Below are positions 25,970 through 33,908 of a stretch of 64,000 bases of DNA, one piece after another. The translations under genes were made by a program, and so were the position numbers. Below the pieces are notes generated by a model, which saw only the letters and a list, made by a program, of their open reading frames with translations, was not told the DNA's origin and ran no database searches. Within the stretch, counting starts at the first letter, position 1; each line of letters opens with the position of its first letter. Source of the stretch: [Clostridium] saccharolyticum WM1 (GTDB lineage Bacteria > Bacillota > Clostridia > Lachnospirales > Lachnospiraceae); contig NC_014376.1 in NCBI RefSeq assembly GCF_000144625.1, positions 2,728,001-2,792,000 of the forward strand, written 5' to 3'.

Positions 25970-26577
25970 AGGCGTCTCCTTAATTCATATACCTGATCCT
26001 CGATCTGATGAAATTCTATTCCGGTCCCTTCAAACATTCCTTCCATCAGAGATTCCCTTAAGGTGTAATAATGTTCCCCATTTCCATGGATCATCGCCCA
26101 ATAAGCGCCATGGATATCCTGTGTCTGTTTCCATACCAGTCTGTCTTCTGTTTCCTGGATCTGTTCATTCACCCGGTCACAGGGCATGCCGTTTAACAAA
26201 GTACTTTCCAGATACTCATAGGCTTTCCGAACCGTCACATCTTTATCCGGAGAATTCCTCTTTCCGAATTCCCGTACAACGGAAATCACTTCAGACAGCC
26301 TTCCCTGATCCGGTTCTAAAATCTCAGTGACCACATAAGCCAGCCGGTTTTCCACCAGGCTCACCTTTTCCTGCAGCCAGCCATGAATATTGCCCGTATC
26401 AATCAAATCCTCCAGATTTCCCTTTTCAAGCACTCCATACCTGGTATCGGTCCTGTTTCTAAGTTCTCCTGCATATTCCTTTTCCTCTGCCAGATGAAGG
26501 ATTTCATCCGCCATTGCATCCTGGAATTTTATTTTATTGTATAACCATGTGTGGATTGGTCCTAAAAAAGCGCTCAT
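25957..26577 (-). CDS. Conserved hypothetical protein in the hcp operon
   Basis: Protein of 206 residues that I do not recognise. It is soluble and rich in charged residues, and appears largely helical. It starts MSAFLGPIHTWLYNKI and has one histidine-containing motif late (HGNGEHYYTLRESLMEGMFEGTG). The single early cysteine (MPCDRV) gives no metal motif. It lies 19 bases after the DUF1858 gene and overlaps the hemerythrin gene by 13 bases, so it belongs to the same operon. A function linked to metal-centre repair or nitrosative stress is guessed only from neighbours. Confidence 0.7.
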   Translation of the reverse strand: MSAFLGPIHTWLYNKIKFQDAMADEILHLAEEKEYAGELRNRTDTRYGVLEKGNLEDLIDTGNIHGWLQEKVSLVENRLAYVVTEILEPDQGRLSEVISVVREFGKRNSPDKDVTVRKAYEYLESTLLNGMPCDRVNEQIQETEDRLVWKQTQDIHGAYWAMIHGNGEHYYTLRESLMEGMFEGTGIEFHQIEDQVYELRRRLCTE

Positions 26578-26596
26578 CCTGTACCTCTTTCCTTCT

Positions 26597-26779
26597 TTAT
26601 TGATTCAGCTTATCCAGTACGGCATCTGCATCAAGCCCGTGAACCATACATGCATCCTCCAGGGATTCCATCTGGGATGAAGGACAGCCCAGACAGTGCA
26701 TGCCGCAGCCCATTAAAACCTCCGCTGCTTCTGGTTTGCTTCTTAAAATTTCTCCAATATACATTTCTTTCGTTATCAT
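26597..26779 (-). CDS. DUF1858 domain protein
   Basis: Small soluble protein of 60 residues consisting of one DUF1858 domain. The conserved cysteine patch is [11 protein letters not shown], followed by [14 protein letters not shown]. The patch resembles the ScdA_N domain of RIC repair proteins (a CC-type motif before a SLEEAC-like stretch). It has an AGGAGG site before the ATG and lies between hcp and the unknown gene. A second copy is at 38123-38326. Confidence 0.88.
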   Translation of the reverse strand: MITKEMYIGEILRSKPEAAEVLMGCGMHCLGCPSSQMESLEDACMVHGLDADAVLDKLNQ

Positions 26780-26815
26780 ATAATTTTCCTCCTGTTTTAT
26801 GATTCATGATTTATA

Positions 26816-28408
26816 TTATCCAAGAATTTTCTTTAAATCCTCTTCCGGTGTGGTAATCGGTGATATTCCGTAGTTTTCAACAAGGAACGTTACTACATTT
26901 GGTGATAAAAATGCCGGTAAGGATGGTCCCAGGGTAATGTTTTTGATTCCAAGATGCAGCAAGGTAAGAAGAATACAAACGGCCTTCTGCTCATACCAGG
27001 ACAGTACCATGGACAAGGGGAGTTCGTTGACACTGCAGTCAAAAGCTTCTGCCAAAGCCACCGCCACTTTAATGGCACTGAACGCATCATTGCACTGGCC
27101 CATATCCATGATTCTTGGAAGCCCGCCGATGGTTCCAAGGTCCAGGTCATTGAAACGGTACTTTCCGCAGGCAAGGGTGAGGATCATGGAATCCTTTGGA
27201 GTCTGCTTTACAAAATCGGTATAATAATTTCTTCCTGTCTTAGCACCGTCACAGCCTCCCACCAGGAAGAAATGGCTGATGGCTCCCTGCTTCACTGCGT
27301 CAATGACCTGATCCGCAACTCCCAGCACGGTCCCATGGGAAAATCCGGTCATGACTTCCTTGCCGCCGTTGATTCCCGTCATTTCGTGGTCTTCCCCGTA
27401 CCCGCCAAGTTCCAGGGACTTTTCAATGACAGGAGTAAAGTCTTTGTCCTCTCCAATGTGGACCATTTCCGGATAGGATACCACTTCCGTGGTAAATACA
27501 CGGTCTGCATAGCTTTTCTTTACCGGCATCAGACAATTTGTCGTAAAAAGGATGGGGGCCGGAAGATCATCGAATTCTTTTTGCTGATTCTGCCATGCAG
27601 TTCCAAAATTCCCCTTCAAATGACGATACTTCTTTAATTCCGGATAGCCGTGGGCCGGAAGCATCTCTCCGTGCGTATAGAGATTGATCCCTTTATCCTT
27701 TGTCTGCTCAAGAAGCTGCTTTAAATCATATAAATCATGTCCGGTGACGACGATAAATGGGCCTTTTTCAATGGTAAGTGGCACTCTGGTGGGCTTTGGC
27801 GTTCCAAAGGCAGTAGTATTTGCCTTATCCAGAAGTTCCATGCATTTTAAATTGATCTCTCCCACTTCAAGGACTACCGGAAGCAGCTGCTCCATGGACA
27901 TATCATAACTGATGATGGACAGGGCCTTATAGAAGAAATCATTGACAGCCTCGTCTTCATATCCAAGAACCATGGCATGATAAGCATAAGCCGCAACCCC
28001 CCGCAGTCCAAATAAAATCAGGGACTTTAAGGAACGGATATCCTCTTCTGCATCCCATAAGTTCTTCATATCATAATCGGAAGTATTCCCGCACACAGAG
28101 GTACATTTCCTGCAATCCGGAACGATACTGTTTTTTTCTTCCTGCACCCTTGCGATCATCTTTATTAAAACTTCATCATTGAAATTTACATTTGTAATGG
28201 TGGTGAATAATCCTTCCACCAGAAGCCTTGTTGTGGTTTCCAAACGGGGATTATTGCCACAGGCTTTTGCCAGGCCAATCAGGGCACCGGTCAGTTCATC
28301 CTGTAAATTTGCAGTGTTTGCCGACTTTCCACATACTCCTGCACTGCCCGTGCAGCCGCTGCAGCCTGCCGTCTGCTCGCACTGAAAACAAAACATTTTA
28401 CCATCCAT
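26816..28408 (-). CDS. hcp: Hydroxylamine reductase / hybrid-cluster protein
   Basis: Hcp of 530 residues. The N-terminal cysteines (CFQCEQTAGCSGC, then GVCGKS) ligate the first cluster. The hybrid cluster residues lie in the C-terminal two thirds (GHDLYDL, THGEMLPAHGYP, TTNCLMP, GGCDGAKTGRNYYTDF, LACGKYRFN, QCNDAFSA). The enzyme reduces hydroxylamine and probably nitric oxide in anaerobes. The start was placed at the ATG at 28408, since the upstream TTG abuts the ribosome site. It is divergent from a Crp/Fnr regulator, with an Fnr-type palindrome 41.5 bases upstream of the predicted transcription start. Confidence 0.95.
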   Translation of the reverse strand: MDGKMFCFQCEQTAGCSGCTGSAGVCGKSANTANLQDELTGALIGLAKACGNNPRLETTTRLLVEGLFTTITNVNFNDEVLIKMIARVQEEKNSIVPDCRKCTSVCGNTSDYDMKNLWDAEEDIRSLKSLILFGLRGVAAYAYHAMVLGYEDEAVNDFFYKALSIISYDMSMEQLLPVVLEVGEINLKCMELLDKANTTAFGTPKPTRVPLTIEKGPFIVVTGHDLYDLKQLLEQTKDKGINLYTHGEMLPAHGYPELKKYRHLKGNFGTAWQNQQKEFDDLPAPILFTTNCLMPVKKSYADRVFTTEVVSYPEMVHIGEDKDFTPVIEKSLELGGYGEDHEMTGINGGKEVMTGFSHGTVLGVADQVIDAVKQGAISHFFLVGGCDGAKTGRNYYTDFVKQTPKDSMILTLACGKYRFNDLDLGTIGGLPRIMDMGQCNDAFSAIKVAVALAEAFDCSVNELPLSMVLSWYEQKAVCILLTLLHLGIKNITLGPSLPAFLSPNVVTFLVENYGISPITTPEEDLKKILG

Positions 28409-28547
28409 ATCTTTATCCAACCTTTCTATATGCTGTTTTCCTTTCTCCTGATGAATCGGCCGCCACTTACCGTCTGAAACCGCTCTTCTTTTATCCCCAT
28501 AAGTTTTTTGGCCCTGCCTCTTTGTTTTTTCTTGCTTTTATAAGCAG

Positions 28548-28590
28548 ATTATAATATAATAATCGCATCATTTCTGTTGTTATTACAACA
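28548..28590 (-). promoter_or_regulatory. hcp promoter with Fnr-type site
   Basis: The palindrome TGTTGT-TATT-ACAACA (28575-28590) is centred at 28582.5. On the minus strand TATAAT lies at 28553-28548. The distance from site centre to the -10 edge is 34.5 bases, which places the site near -41.5, the class II activator position. The same site lies 29 bases before the regulator's own ATG on the plus strand. Confidence 0.65.
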
Positions 28591-28618
28591 AAATAAAAAT
28601 ATTTTAAGGAGGCAGCTA

Positions 28619-29296
28619 ATGGAGGAATATCTGTCCGTATTAAAAAAATCCTACCTGTTTTACGGAGTCAGCCCGGAGGAAATAAGCGCCATGTTAAAAT
28701 GCTTATCGGCTCGGCTGAAGCATTATAAAAAAGAAGAATTCATAATAAGAAACGGAGATTATATACATTCCGTTGGAATGATGCTTTCCGGGACTGCTCT
28801 CATCATCCAGGAGGATTTCTGGGGCAAAAGGACCATTATTTCCGAAGTCCTTCCCGGCACCATATTTGCGGAAACCTATGCCTGCATCCCCTCCATTCCC
28901 ATTGAAATGAGCGTCATCTCCGACTCTGAATGTGATGTGCTGTTTCTGGACTTTAACAAGATACTGAACGTGTGCACGTCCGCCTGTACCTTTCACACGC
29001 GGCTGATACAGAATTTCCTATCCGCCGTTGCCAGAAGGAACCTGACTCTCACCAAAAAAATGCAGCACATGTCCAAAAAGACCATTCGGGAAAAGCTCCT
29101 CTCCTATCTTTCCGCGGAATCCTTAAAAAGCAATTCCTCAACCTTTGATATTCCCTTTAACAGGCAGCAGCTGGCGGATTACCTGTCTATTGACCGCAGT
29201 GCCCTGTCCAATGAGATGAGTAAATTACAGGATGAAGGAGTGCTGGTCTATAAAAAAAACCGTTTTACGTTAAAGGAAGATTTTCAGGAAGGATGA
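28619..29296 (+). CDS. Crp/Fnr family regulator (HcpR-like)
   Basis: Regulator of 225 residues. The start at 28619 has AAGGAGG upstream; the longer frame runs over the operator. The N-terminal cyclic-nucleotide-fold domain (~20-140) includes IRNGDYIHSVGMMLSGTALI and VLPGTIFAET. The C-terminal winged helix has RQQLADYLSIDRSALSNEMSKLQDEGVL. No four-cysteine iron-sulfur motif is visible, so an Fnr-type cluster is unlikely. Divergence from hcp and matching palindromes at two nearby promoters indicate control of nitrosative-stress genes. Confidence 0.9.
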   Translation: MEEYLSVLKKSYLFYGVSPEEISAMLKCLSARLKHYKKEEFIIRNGDYIHSVGMMLSGTALIIQEDFWGKRTIISEVLPGTIFAETYACIPSIPIEMSVISDSECDVLFLDFNKILNVCTSACTFHTRLIQNFLSAVARRNLTLTKKMQHMSKKTIREKLLSYLSAESLKSNSSTFDIPFNRQQLADYLSIDRSALSNEMSKLQDEGVLVYKKNRFTLKEDFQEG

Positions 29297-29304
29297 CCTG
29301 ACAG

Positions 29305-29322
29305 AAGCATTTTATGCTTTTT
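29305..29322 (+). terminator. Short terminator-like hairpin after the regulator
   Basis: AGCAT-TTT-ATGCT followed by TTTT, 8 bases after the stop. The stem is short, so efficiency is uncertain. Confidence 0.45.
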
Positions 29323-29400
29323 CGAACGTATTTTCCATGATAAGATGCCGTGATTTGCTGCGAAGTACGTCCGTCCCCTGCATATGCTCACGTATGCGTT

Positions 29401-29443
29401 CAACAGCGGAATCCGGCATAGATCATGCCGGATTCCGCTGTTG
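29401..29443. terminator. Perfect 19-base hairpin after the ferredoxin gene
   Basis: CAACAGCGGAATCCGGCAT / ATGCCGGATTCCGCTGTTG with a 5-base loop. It lies 3 bases past the ferredoxin-gene stop and is convergent with the regulator gene. Neither strand has a U-run after it, so it may act as an RNA end-stabiliser or a factor-dependent terminator. Confidence 0.6.
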
Positions 29444-29446
29444 GTA

Positions 29447-30148
29447 TTACAGAATATTCCCATCTACGGAGATGGTAATAACCTCACATGGAATTTCTTT
29501 TCCGCTTTCTTTCAGGGCTTTTAATGCTGCATGCTCCAAACCGCCGCAGCAGGGCACCTCCATGCGGACAAGGGTAATGCTTTGAATCCTGTTGTTCCTT
29601 ATGATCTCCGTCAGCTTTTCGCTGTAATCTACCTGATCAAGCTTGGGACAACCCACAAGAACGATCTTTCCCTTCAGGAACTTCTGATGGAAATCTCCGT
29701 AAGCGTAAGCGCTGCAATCCGCTGCAATTAATAAATCGGCCTGATCAAAGTACGGTGCTTTCACAGGAACCAGCTTGATCTGTACCGGCCACTGTCTTAG
29801 CTGGGACTGAACTGGGGCCTCAGTCCTTTCCTCCCTATCAGCTGCTGGTTCTATCACCGAAGCCCGGCTTCCAGGACAGCCGCCAAAGGCTGCGTGCCCC
29901 TTTGCACCGGTCTTTTTCCTATTCAGCGCCACCGCCTCTTCATCATAAGCGGCTGCCTCCCGCTCCACAAAAGCAATGGCTCCCGTGGGGCAAGTGGGAA
30001 GGCAGTCCCCTAATCCATCACAGTAGTCATCTCTGAGAAGTTCGGCTTTTCCATTGACCATTCCGATGGCTCCCTCGTGACATGCTGCTGCACAAAGACC
30101 ACATCCGTTGCATTTTTCTCTATCTATCTGAATTATTCTACGAACCAT
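29447..30148 (-). CDS. 4Fe-4S ferredoxin-type protein linked to Hcp
   Basis: Protein of 233 residues. Cluster 1 is canonical (CNGCGLCAAACHEGA). The second motif is altered (YCDGLGDCLPTCPTGAI) with three cysteines in unusual spacing. A linker contains a further Cys motif (GGCPGS). The C-terminal half has ADCSAYAYGDFHQ, VGCPKLD and PCCGGLEHAAL. I recognise this layout from electron-transfer proteins encoded near hcp in clostridia. A role as electron donor to Hcp is likely but not shown. Its promoter carries an Fnr-type palindrome identical in placement to that of hcp. Confidence 0.82.
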   Translation of the reverse strand: MVRRIIQIDREKCNGCGLCAAACHEGAIGMVNGKAELLRDDYCDGLGDCLPTCPTGAIAFVEREAAAYDEEAVALNRKKTGAKGHAAFGGCPGSRASVIEPAADREERTEAPVQSQLRQWPVQIKLVPVKAPYFDQADLLIAADCSAYAYGDFHQKFLKGKIVLVGCPKLDQVDYSEKLTEIIRNNRIQSITLVRMEVPCCGGLEHAALKALKESGKEIPCEVITISVDGNIL

Positions 30149-30183
30149 TCTTTATCTCCTCCTTGGATTTTCTTTCTGAAGCT

Positions 30184-30225
30184 ATCATACAATGCACCTT
30201 GGATTCTGTCCGTTGTAATTACAAC
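30184..30225 (-). promoter_or_regulatory. Ferredoxin-gene promoter with Fnr-type site
   Basis: Perfect palindrome GTTGTAATTACAAC (30212-30225), centred at 30218.5. A minus-strand -10 TATGAT lies at 30189-30184. The centre-to--10 distance is 34.5 bases, exactly as at hcp. The site also lies 66 bases upstream of the spore photoproduct lyase start on the other strand. Confidence 0.65.
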
Positions 30226-30290
30226 AAAATTTTAAAATTTTGTTTACCTCCTTATTTTTCACATATACTACTCTTCATAGGAGGTATCAC

Positions 30291-31286
30291 ATGTTTCCAG
30301 ATGAAATTTATTACGAGCCGGAATCCCTGGATTATGAGCTGGGCCGCTATTTAAGAGAAAAATACAGCAATCTACCATGGATTCCCATTGCAAGTCACAA
30401 CAAAATAGACGAACTTCGCACCCGTCCCAACAAAGAATTTTCCGCATTGAAACGTCATCTTATTATAGGAATCCGTAAAACCCACAACTTTGTACCCAAT
30501 CACAAGGTATCGGATTTTCTTGTTCCTTATACCTCATCAGGCTGTACCGCCATGTGCCATTACTGTTATCTGGTGTGCAATTATAACAAGTGCGCCTATT
30601 TGCGTCTGTTTGTAAACCGGGAGCAGATGCTGAAAAAAATCATAGATCACGGAGCCCGCATGGAAAAGGATTATACCTATGAGATAGGAAGCAACAGTGA
30701 TCTTGTCCTTGAAAACACCATAACCGGAAACCTGGCATGGACCATTGAGAATTTCAGCCGAAGCAACTATGGGTATCTCACTTTTCCTACCAAATTCAAT
30801 CAAGTGGAGCCTCTCCTTGGCATCAGTCACGGCGGCCGGGTCATAATCCGGATGAGCGTCAACCCCCAGTCCATAATCACCCGTTTTGAACCAGGAACAT
30901 CCGGCTTAAATGCCAGAATTTCCGCTTTAAACAGCATGTGTGATGCCGGATACCGGGTAGGACTTTTGATCGCCCCCATCATCATCACGGAAGACTGGAA
31001 AAATCTGTACTCTGAGCTGATCACCACCCTTTCAGACCAGCTCACTCAAAAAGTAAAAAAGCAGGCTCCCATTGAAATCATCTTTATGACTTACAGCTAC
31101 GTCCAAAATGCCATCAATACAGAGGCATTCCCCCAGGCGGACCGCCTCTATGAAAAAGAGCTGATGACCGGACGGGGAAGGGGGAAATACTGTTATCGGG
31201 AGGACATAAGAAAAGACGGAGAACTGTTTTTAAGACAGGAAATTGAAGCAAAGCTGAAAGAAATGACTGTTTTATATGTCGTTTAG
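30291..31286 (+). CDS. splB: Spore photoproduct lyase (radical SAM)
   Basis: Radical SAM enzyme of 331 residues that reverses spore-specific thymine dimers during germination. The start at 30291 has AGGAGGT upstream. The cluster-binding cysteines are C85, C89 and C92 in SSGCTAMCHYCYL, the C-x3-C-x2-C form of the family. Further family stretches are EIGSNSDLVLEN, LTFPTKFNQVEPLL, IRMSVNP and GTSGLNARISALNSM. Its presence marks the host as a spore former. It is divergent from the ferredoxin gene. Confidence 0.93.
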   Translation: MFPDEIYYEPESLDYELGRYLREKYSNLPWIPIASHNKIDELRTRPNKEFSALKRHLIIGIRKTHNFVPNHKVSDFLVPYTSSGCTAMCHYCYLVCNYNKCAYLRLFVNREQMLKKIIDHGARMEKDYTYEIGSNSDLVLENTITGNLAWTIENFSRSNYGYLTFPTKFNQVEPLLGISHGGRVIIRMSVNPQSIITRFEPGTSGLNARISALNSMCDAGYRVGLLIAPIIITEDWKNLYSELITTLSDQLTQKVKKQAPIEIIFMTYSYVQNAINTEAFPQADRLYEKELMTGRGRGKYCYREDIRKDGELFLRQEIEAKLKEMTVLYVV

Positions 31287-31339
31287 AAAAAAGGCATTCC
31301 CATGTGCCGGAAAGCCCGGAAGGGCTGGTGCCGGCCGTT

Positions 31340-31368
31340 TCACTGGCGGCTCTTCTTGCCGCCAGTGA
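31340..31368 (+). terminator. Hairpin after splB
   Basis: TCACTGGCGGC / GCCGCCAGTGA with a 7-base loop, about 55 bases after the stop. There is no clear U-run. Confidence 0.5.
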
Positions 31369-31634
31369 TTCACAAGAACATCCATACTTTTAAAATAATA
31401 AGACTTTGCTATTATTTTTTTGTCGTTTTGTGCCGAATATATAAACGTTATACAGGGGGCAGAAGAACACAAACCAGTCTGAAAAAGAAAGGAGGTTCAT
31501 TTTATATACCAGCCTAAAAACTTACTGCATGGCATGCAGTTTATTTTTTTACATCCGATCTGGTAAAATTATCCATATTCTGCACCGGGGGCATATCTTT
31601 TATCGATCACATAATCAAGGGAGTATAATACATT
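31369..31634 (+). other. Long leader region of the chemoreceptor gene with a terminator hairpin
   Basis: No credible gene. It contains an AT-rich promoter-like stretch (31390-31440), then a G-rich and A-rich segment with an AAAGGAGG not followed by a start codon. After that comes a strong terminator (31524-31550: ACTGCAT-GGC-ATGCAGT then TTATTTTTTT). The chemoreceptor ATG is 85 bases further on. The layout resembles a riboswitch or attenuator leader, but I could not match it to a known class. No other signal was seen. Confidence 0.5.
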
Positions 31635-33836
31635 ATGAAGAACATGAAAAAGCTAACGTTTAAAAATCTGAGACTAGCTGCTAAAACTTCCATCACTACA
31701 GGAATTATCCTGGTGGCAAGCCTGACATTGTTGATAACAATCTCTGCTATACAGGCAAGCAAAGCAGTTTCAAAAGCAATTAACGGGGAATTTACCGGAA
31801 TTTCCGCCCAGAACGGCCTTATGGTCCAGGCCGTGATCAATGACGCTTCCGGTACTGCCAAAAATCTGCAGGATTACTTAAACCGTGTATACAATGACAG
31901 TCAGGCGGCCGGGGATTGGAAAGGCACAGAACGGCATAGTAAGATATACAATATGCAGTTAAAAGAAGTTAATTATGCAATTGAAAACTATATCTTAAAT
32001 TCCGCATGGTCCACTGTGGGCAATAATGCAGACATCTGCGGGATCGGCGCATTTTTTGAACCTGACAAATTTGATCCTGCGGTTAAAGATTATTCCCTTT
32101 ATGTGGACAAGGAGGGTGCCAAAAACAAAACTGCACAGTCCCTTGGCGCATACAGCCAGTATTCCTCCCAGGATTATTACCGGGTAGCCAAGGAAACAAA
32201 AGCTTCCTACATAACCAATCCTTATACTTACAACGGCATTATGATGAGTACCATTGCCTTCCCCATTATGAAGGGAGACGAGGTGATCGGAGTCATTCTG
32301 GCAGATATTAATGTATCAAACTTTTCCAAGATAAAAACTTCGGATTCCAAATATCCTACCATGTATGTTGATATCTTTACCGAAGGGAACATGATCGCTT
32401 TTGACAGCCGGTCCGCCGACAACATCGGAAAAAACTTAGAAGAGATAATCCCTGCCTCGGAGTATGGAAAAATTACAGCCTTACAGCAGGCAAAGACTGA
32501 ATTCCATATTGATACCAAAAGATCCGACGGAACCATGGAATCCAGACATTATTATCCCATTACCTGCGGTTCACAAACGTGGTGGGCTTCCAGCTGTTTG
32601 GATAAGAAAGATCTTACCAAGGATGTGACGGGGATCGTCGCATTAATGATCCTTCTTGCAGCCCTTGCTTTGGTCTTTATTAATGTAGTGATCATGATCT
32701 TCTTAAAAAAGACCCTCCGTCCCATGGAAGGCGTGGTTGCCGCCGCCGCCAGCATCTCATCAGGCGACTTAGATATCCGGATGGAAATCAAGTCCGGCGA
32801 TGAAATCGGCATTCTGTCAAAAACCTTTGTGGAAATGGCAGAAAATCTGGATTTTATCATACAGGACATCAGTCATGTTCTGGGAGAAATGAGCAAAGGC
32901 AACTTTAAGGTAACTACCAATAACGAGGAAAAGTACACCGGTGCTTACCGGTTTATCTTAGATGCCATGCGAAATATCCGCCTTACCTTAAGCGATACGC
33001 TTTTAGAGATCGAACAGGCTTCCGGACAGGTTTCCACGGGTGCATCCCAGGTATCCGACGCTTCCCAGTCCCTGAGCCAGGGAGCCACGGAACAGGCATC
33101 TTCCATTGAAGAACTGTCCTCGGCCATTACAGAAATATCAAAGCGGGTAAAGGAAAATGCAGCCAATGCCCTGGAAGCCAATGCCTTATCCATGGAAGCG
33201 TGCGAAGGCATGCTCACAGGGGATCAGAAGATGAAAGATATGATCAAGGCAATGAATGAGATTGCAAATACCTCCAGTGAAATAAGCAAGATCATCAAAA
33301 CCATCGATGACATTGCATTCCAGACCAACATTCTGGCACTGAATGCGGCGGTAGAAGCTGCAAGAGCCGGTTCCGCCGGAAAGGGGTTTGCAGTGGTCGC
33401 CGACGAAGTGCGCAATTTAGCCGGCAAGTCAGCGGAAGCGGCCCAAAATACCACCGCTCTAATTGAAAATGCCATTACAGCTATTGGAAAAGGAACAAAA
33501 ATCGCAGGAGAAACAGCAGAAGCCCTGCGGCAGGTGGTTGAAAAATCCAATATTTCAGCCGTCAGAGTGGCGGAAATTGCGGAAGCCTCTGCCTCTCAGT
33601 CTGATTCCCTGACCCAGATCACGACCGGCATTGACCAGATATCCGCGGTTGTACAAACCACCTCCGCTACATCGGAAGAAAGCGCAGCCACATCTGAAGA
33701 GCTGTCAGCTCAGGCGTTCCATTTAAAATCCCTGGTAGAGAGATTCCAGCTCATGAATCAGGGGCCTTCCATGAACAGCCATTCACAGTCTACGTATGAG
33801 GCTCCTGTTGAGGAAGAAGAACATAACAAATATTAA
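31635..33836 (+). CDS. Methyl-accepting chemotaxis protein
   Basis: Chemoreceptor of 733 residues. There is a helix near residues 18-38, a Cache-type periplasmic domain (~40-330, with DYYRVAKETKASYITNPY and FPIMKGDEVIGVILADI), a second helix (~335-357), HAMP (~358-410), an extra linker and the MCP signalling domain. The hairpin tip is intact (IDDIAFQTNILALNAAVEAARAGSAGKGFAVVADEVRNLA). The ligand is unknown, although Cache domains of this form often bind amino acids or organic acids. It stands alone, with the glycerate genes convergent downstream. Confidence 0.93.
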   Translation: MKNMKKLTFKNLRLAAKTSITTGIILVASLTLLITISAIQASKAVSKAINGEFTGISAQNGLMVQAVINDASGTAKNLQDYLNRVYNDSQAAGDWKGTERHSKIYNMQLKEVNYAIENYILNSAWSTVGNNADICGIGAFFEPDKFDPAVKDYSLYVDKEGAKNKTAQSLGAYSQYSSQDYYRVAKETKASYITNPYTYNGIMMSTIAFPIMKGDEVIGVILADINVSNFSKIKTSDSKYPTMYVDIFTEGNMIAFDSRSADNIGKNLEEIIPASEYGKITALQQAKTEFHIDTKRSDGTMESRHYYPITCGSQTWWASSCLDKKDLTKDVTGIVALMILLAALALVFINVVIMIFLKKTLRPMEGVVAAAASISSGDLDIRMEIKSGDEIGILSKTFVEMAENLDFIIQDISHVLGEMSKGNFKVTTNNEEKYTGAYRFILDAMRNIRLTLSDTLLEIEQASGQVSTGASQVSDASQSLSQGATEQASSIEELSSAITEISKRVKENAANALEANALSMEACEGMLTGDQKMKDMIKAMNEIANTSSEISKIIKTIDDIAFQTNILALNAAVEAARAGSAGKGFAVVADEVRNLAGKSAEAAQNTTALIENAITAIGKGTKIAGETAEALRQVVEKSNISAVRVAEIAEASASQSDSLTQITTGIDQISAVVQTTSATSEESAATSEELSAQAFHLKSLVERFQLMNQGPSMNSHSQSTYEAPVEEEEHNKY

Positions 33837-33873
33837 TAATTCAGAGAGTAAATTTCTTAATAAAAGGTCTGTC

Positions 33874-33908
33874 AAAAGGCTGCGGGTTTTAAATGCCCGC
33901 AGCCTTTT
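33874..33908. terminator. Bidirectional terminator overlapping the glycerate kinase stop
   Basis: AAAAGGCTGCGGG / CCCGCAGCCTTTT perfect 13-base stem with a 9-base loop. It serves the convergent chemoreceptor and glycerate kinase genes. The kinase stop codon lies in the loop, so the last codons (Lys-Ala-Ala-Gly) form one stem arm. Confidence 0.85.

Noticed and set aside
26954..27637. Long plus-strand frame of 227 codons opposite hcp
   Set aside because: No ribosome site, and Hcp on the other strand is full length with intact motifs.
31302..31517. Plus-strand frame of 71 codons between splB and the chemoreceptor gene
   Set aside because: It spans a terminator-like hairpin and promoter-like DNA and has no ribosome site.
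31369..31634. c-di-GMP-I riboswitch before the chemoreceptor gene
   Set aside because: The conserved core of the GEMM-I aptamer could not be found; only a terminator is clear.
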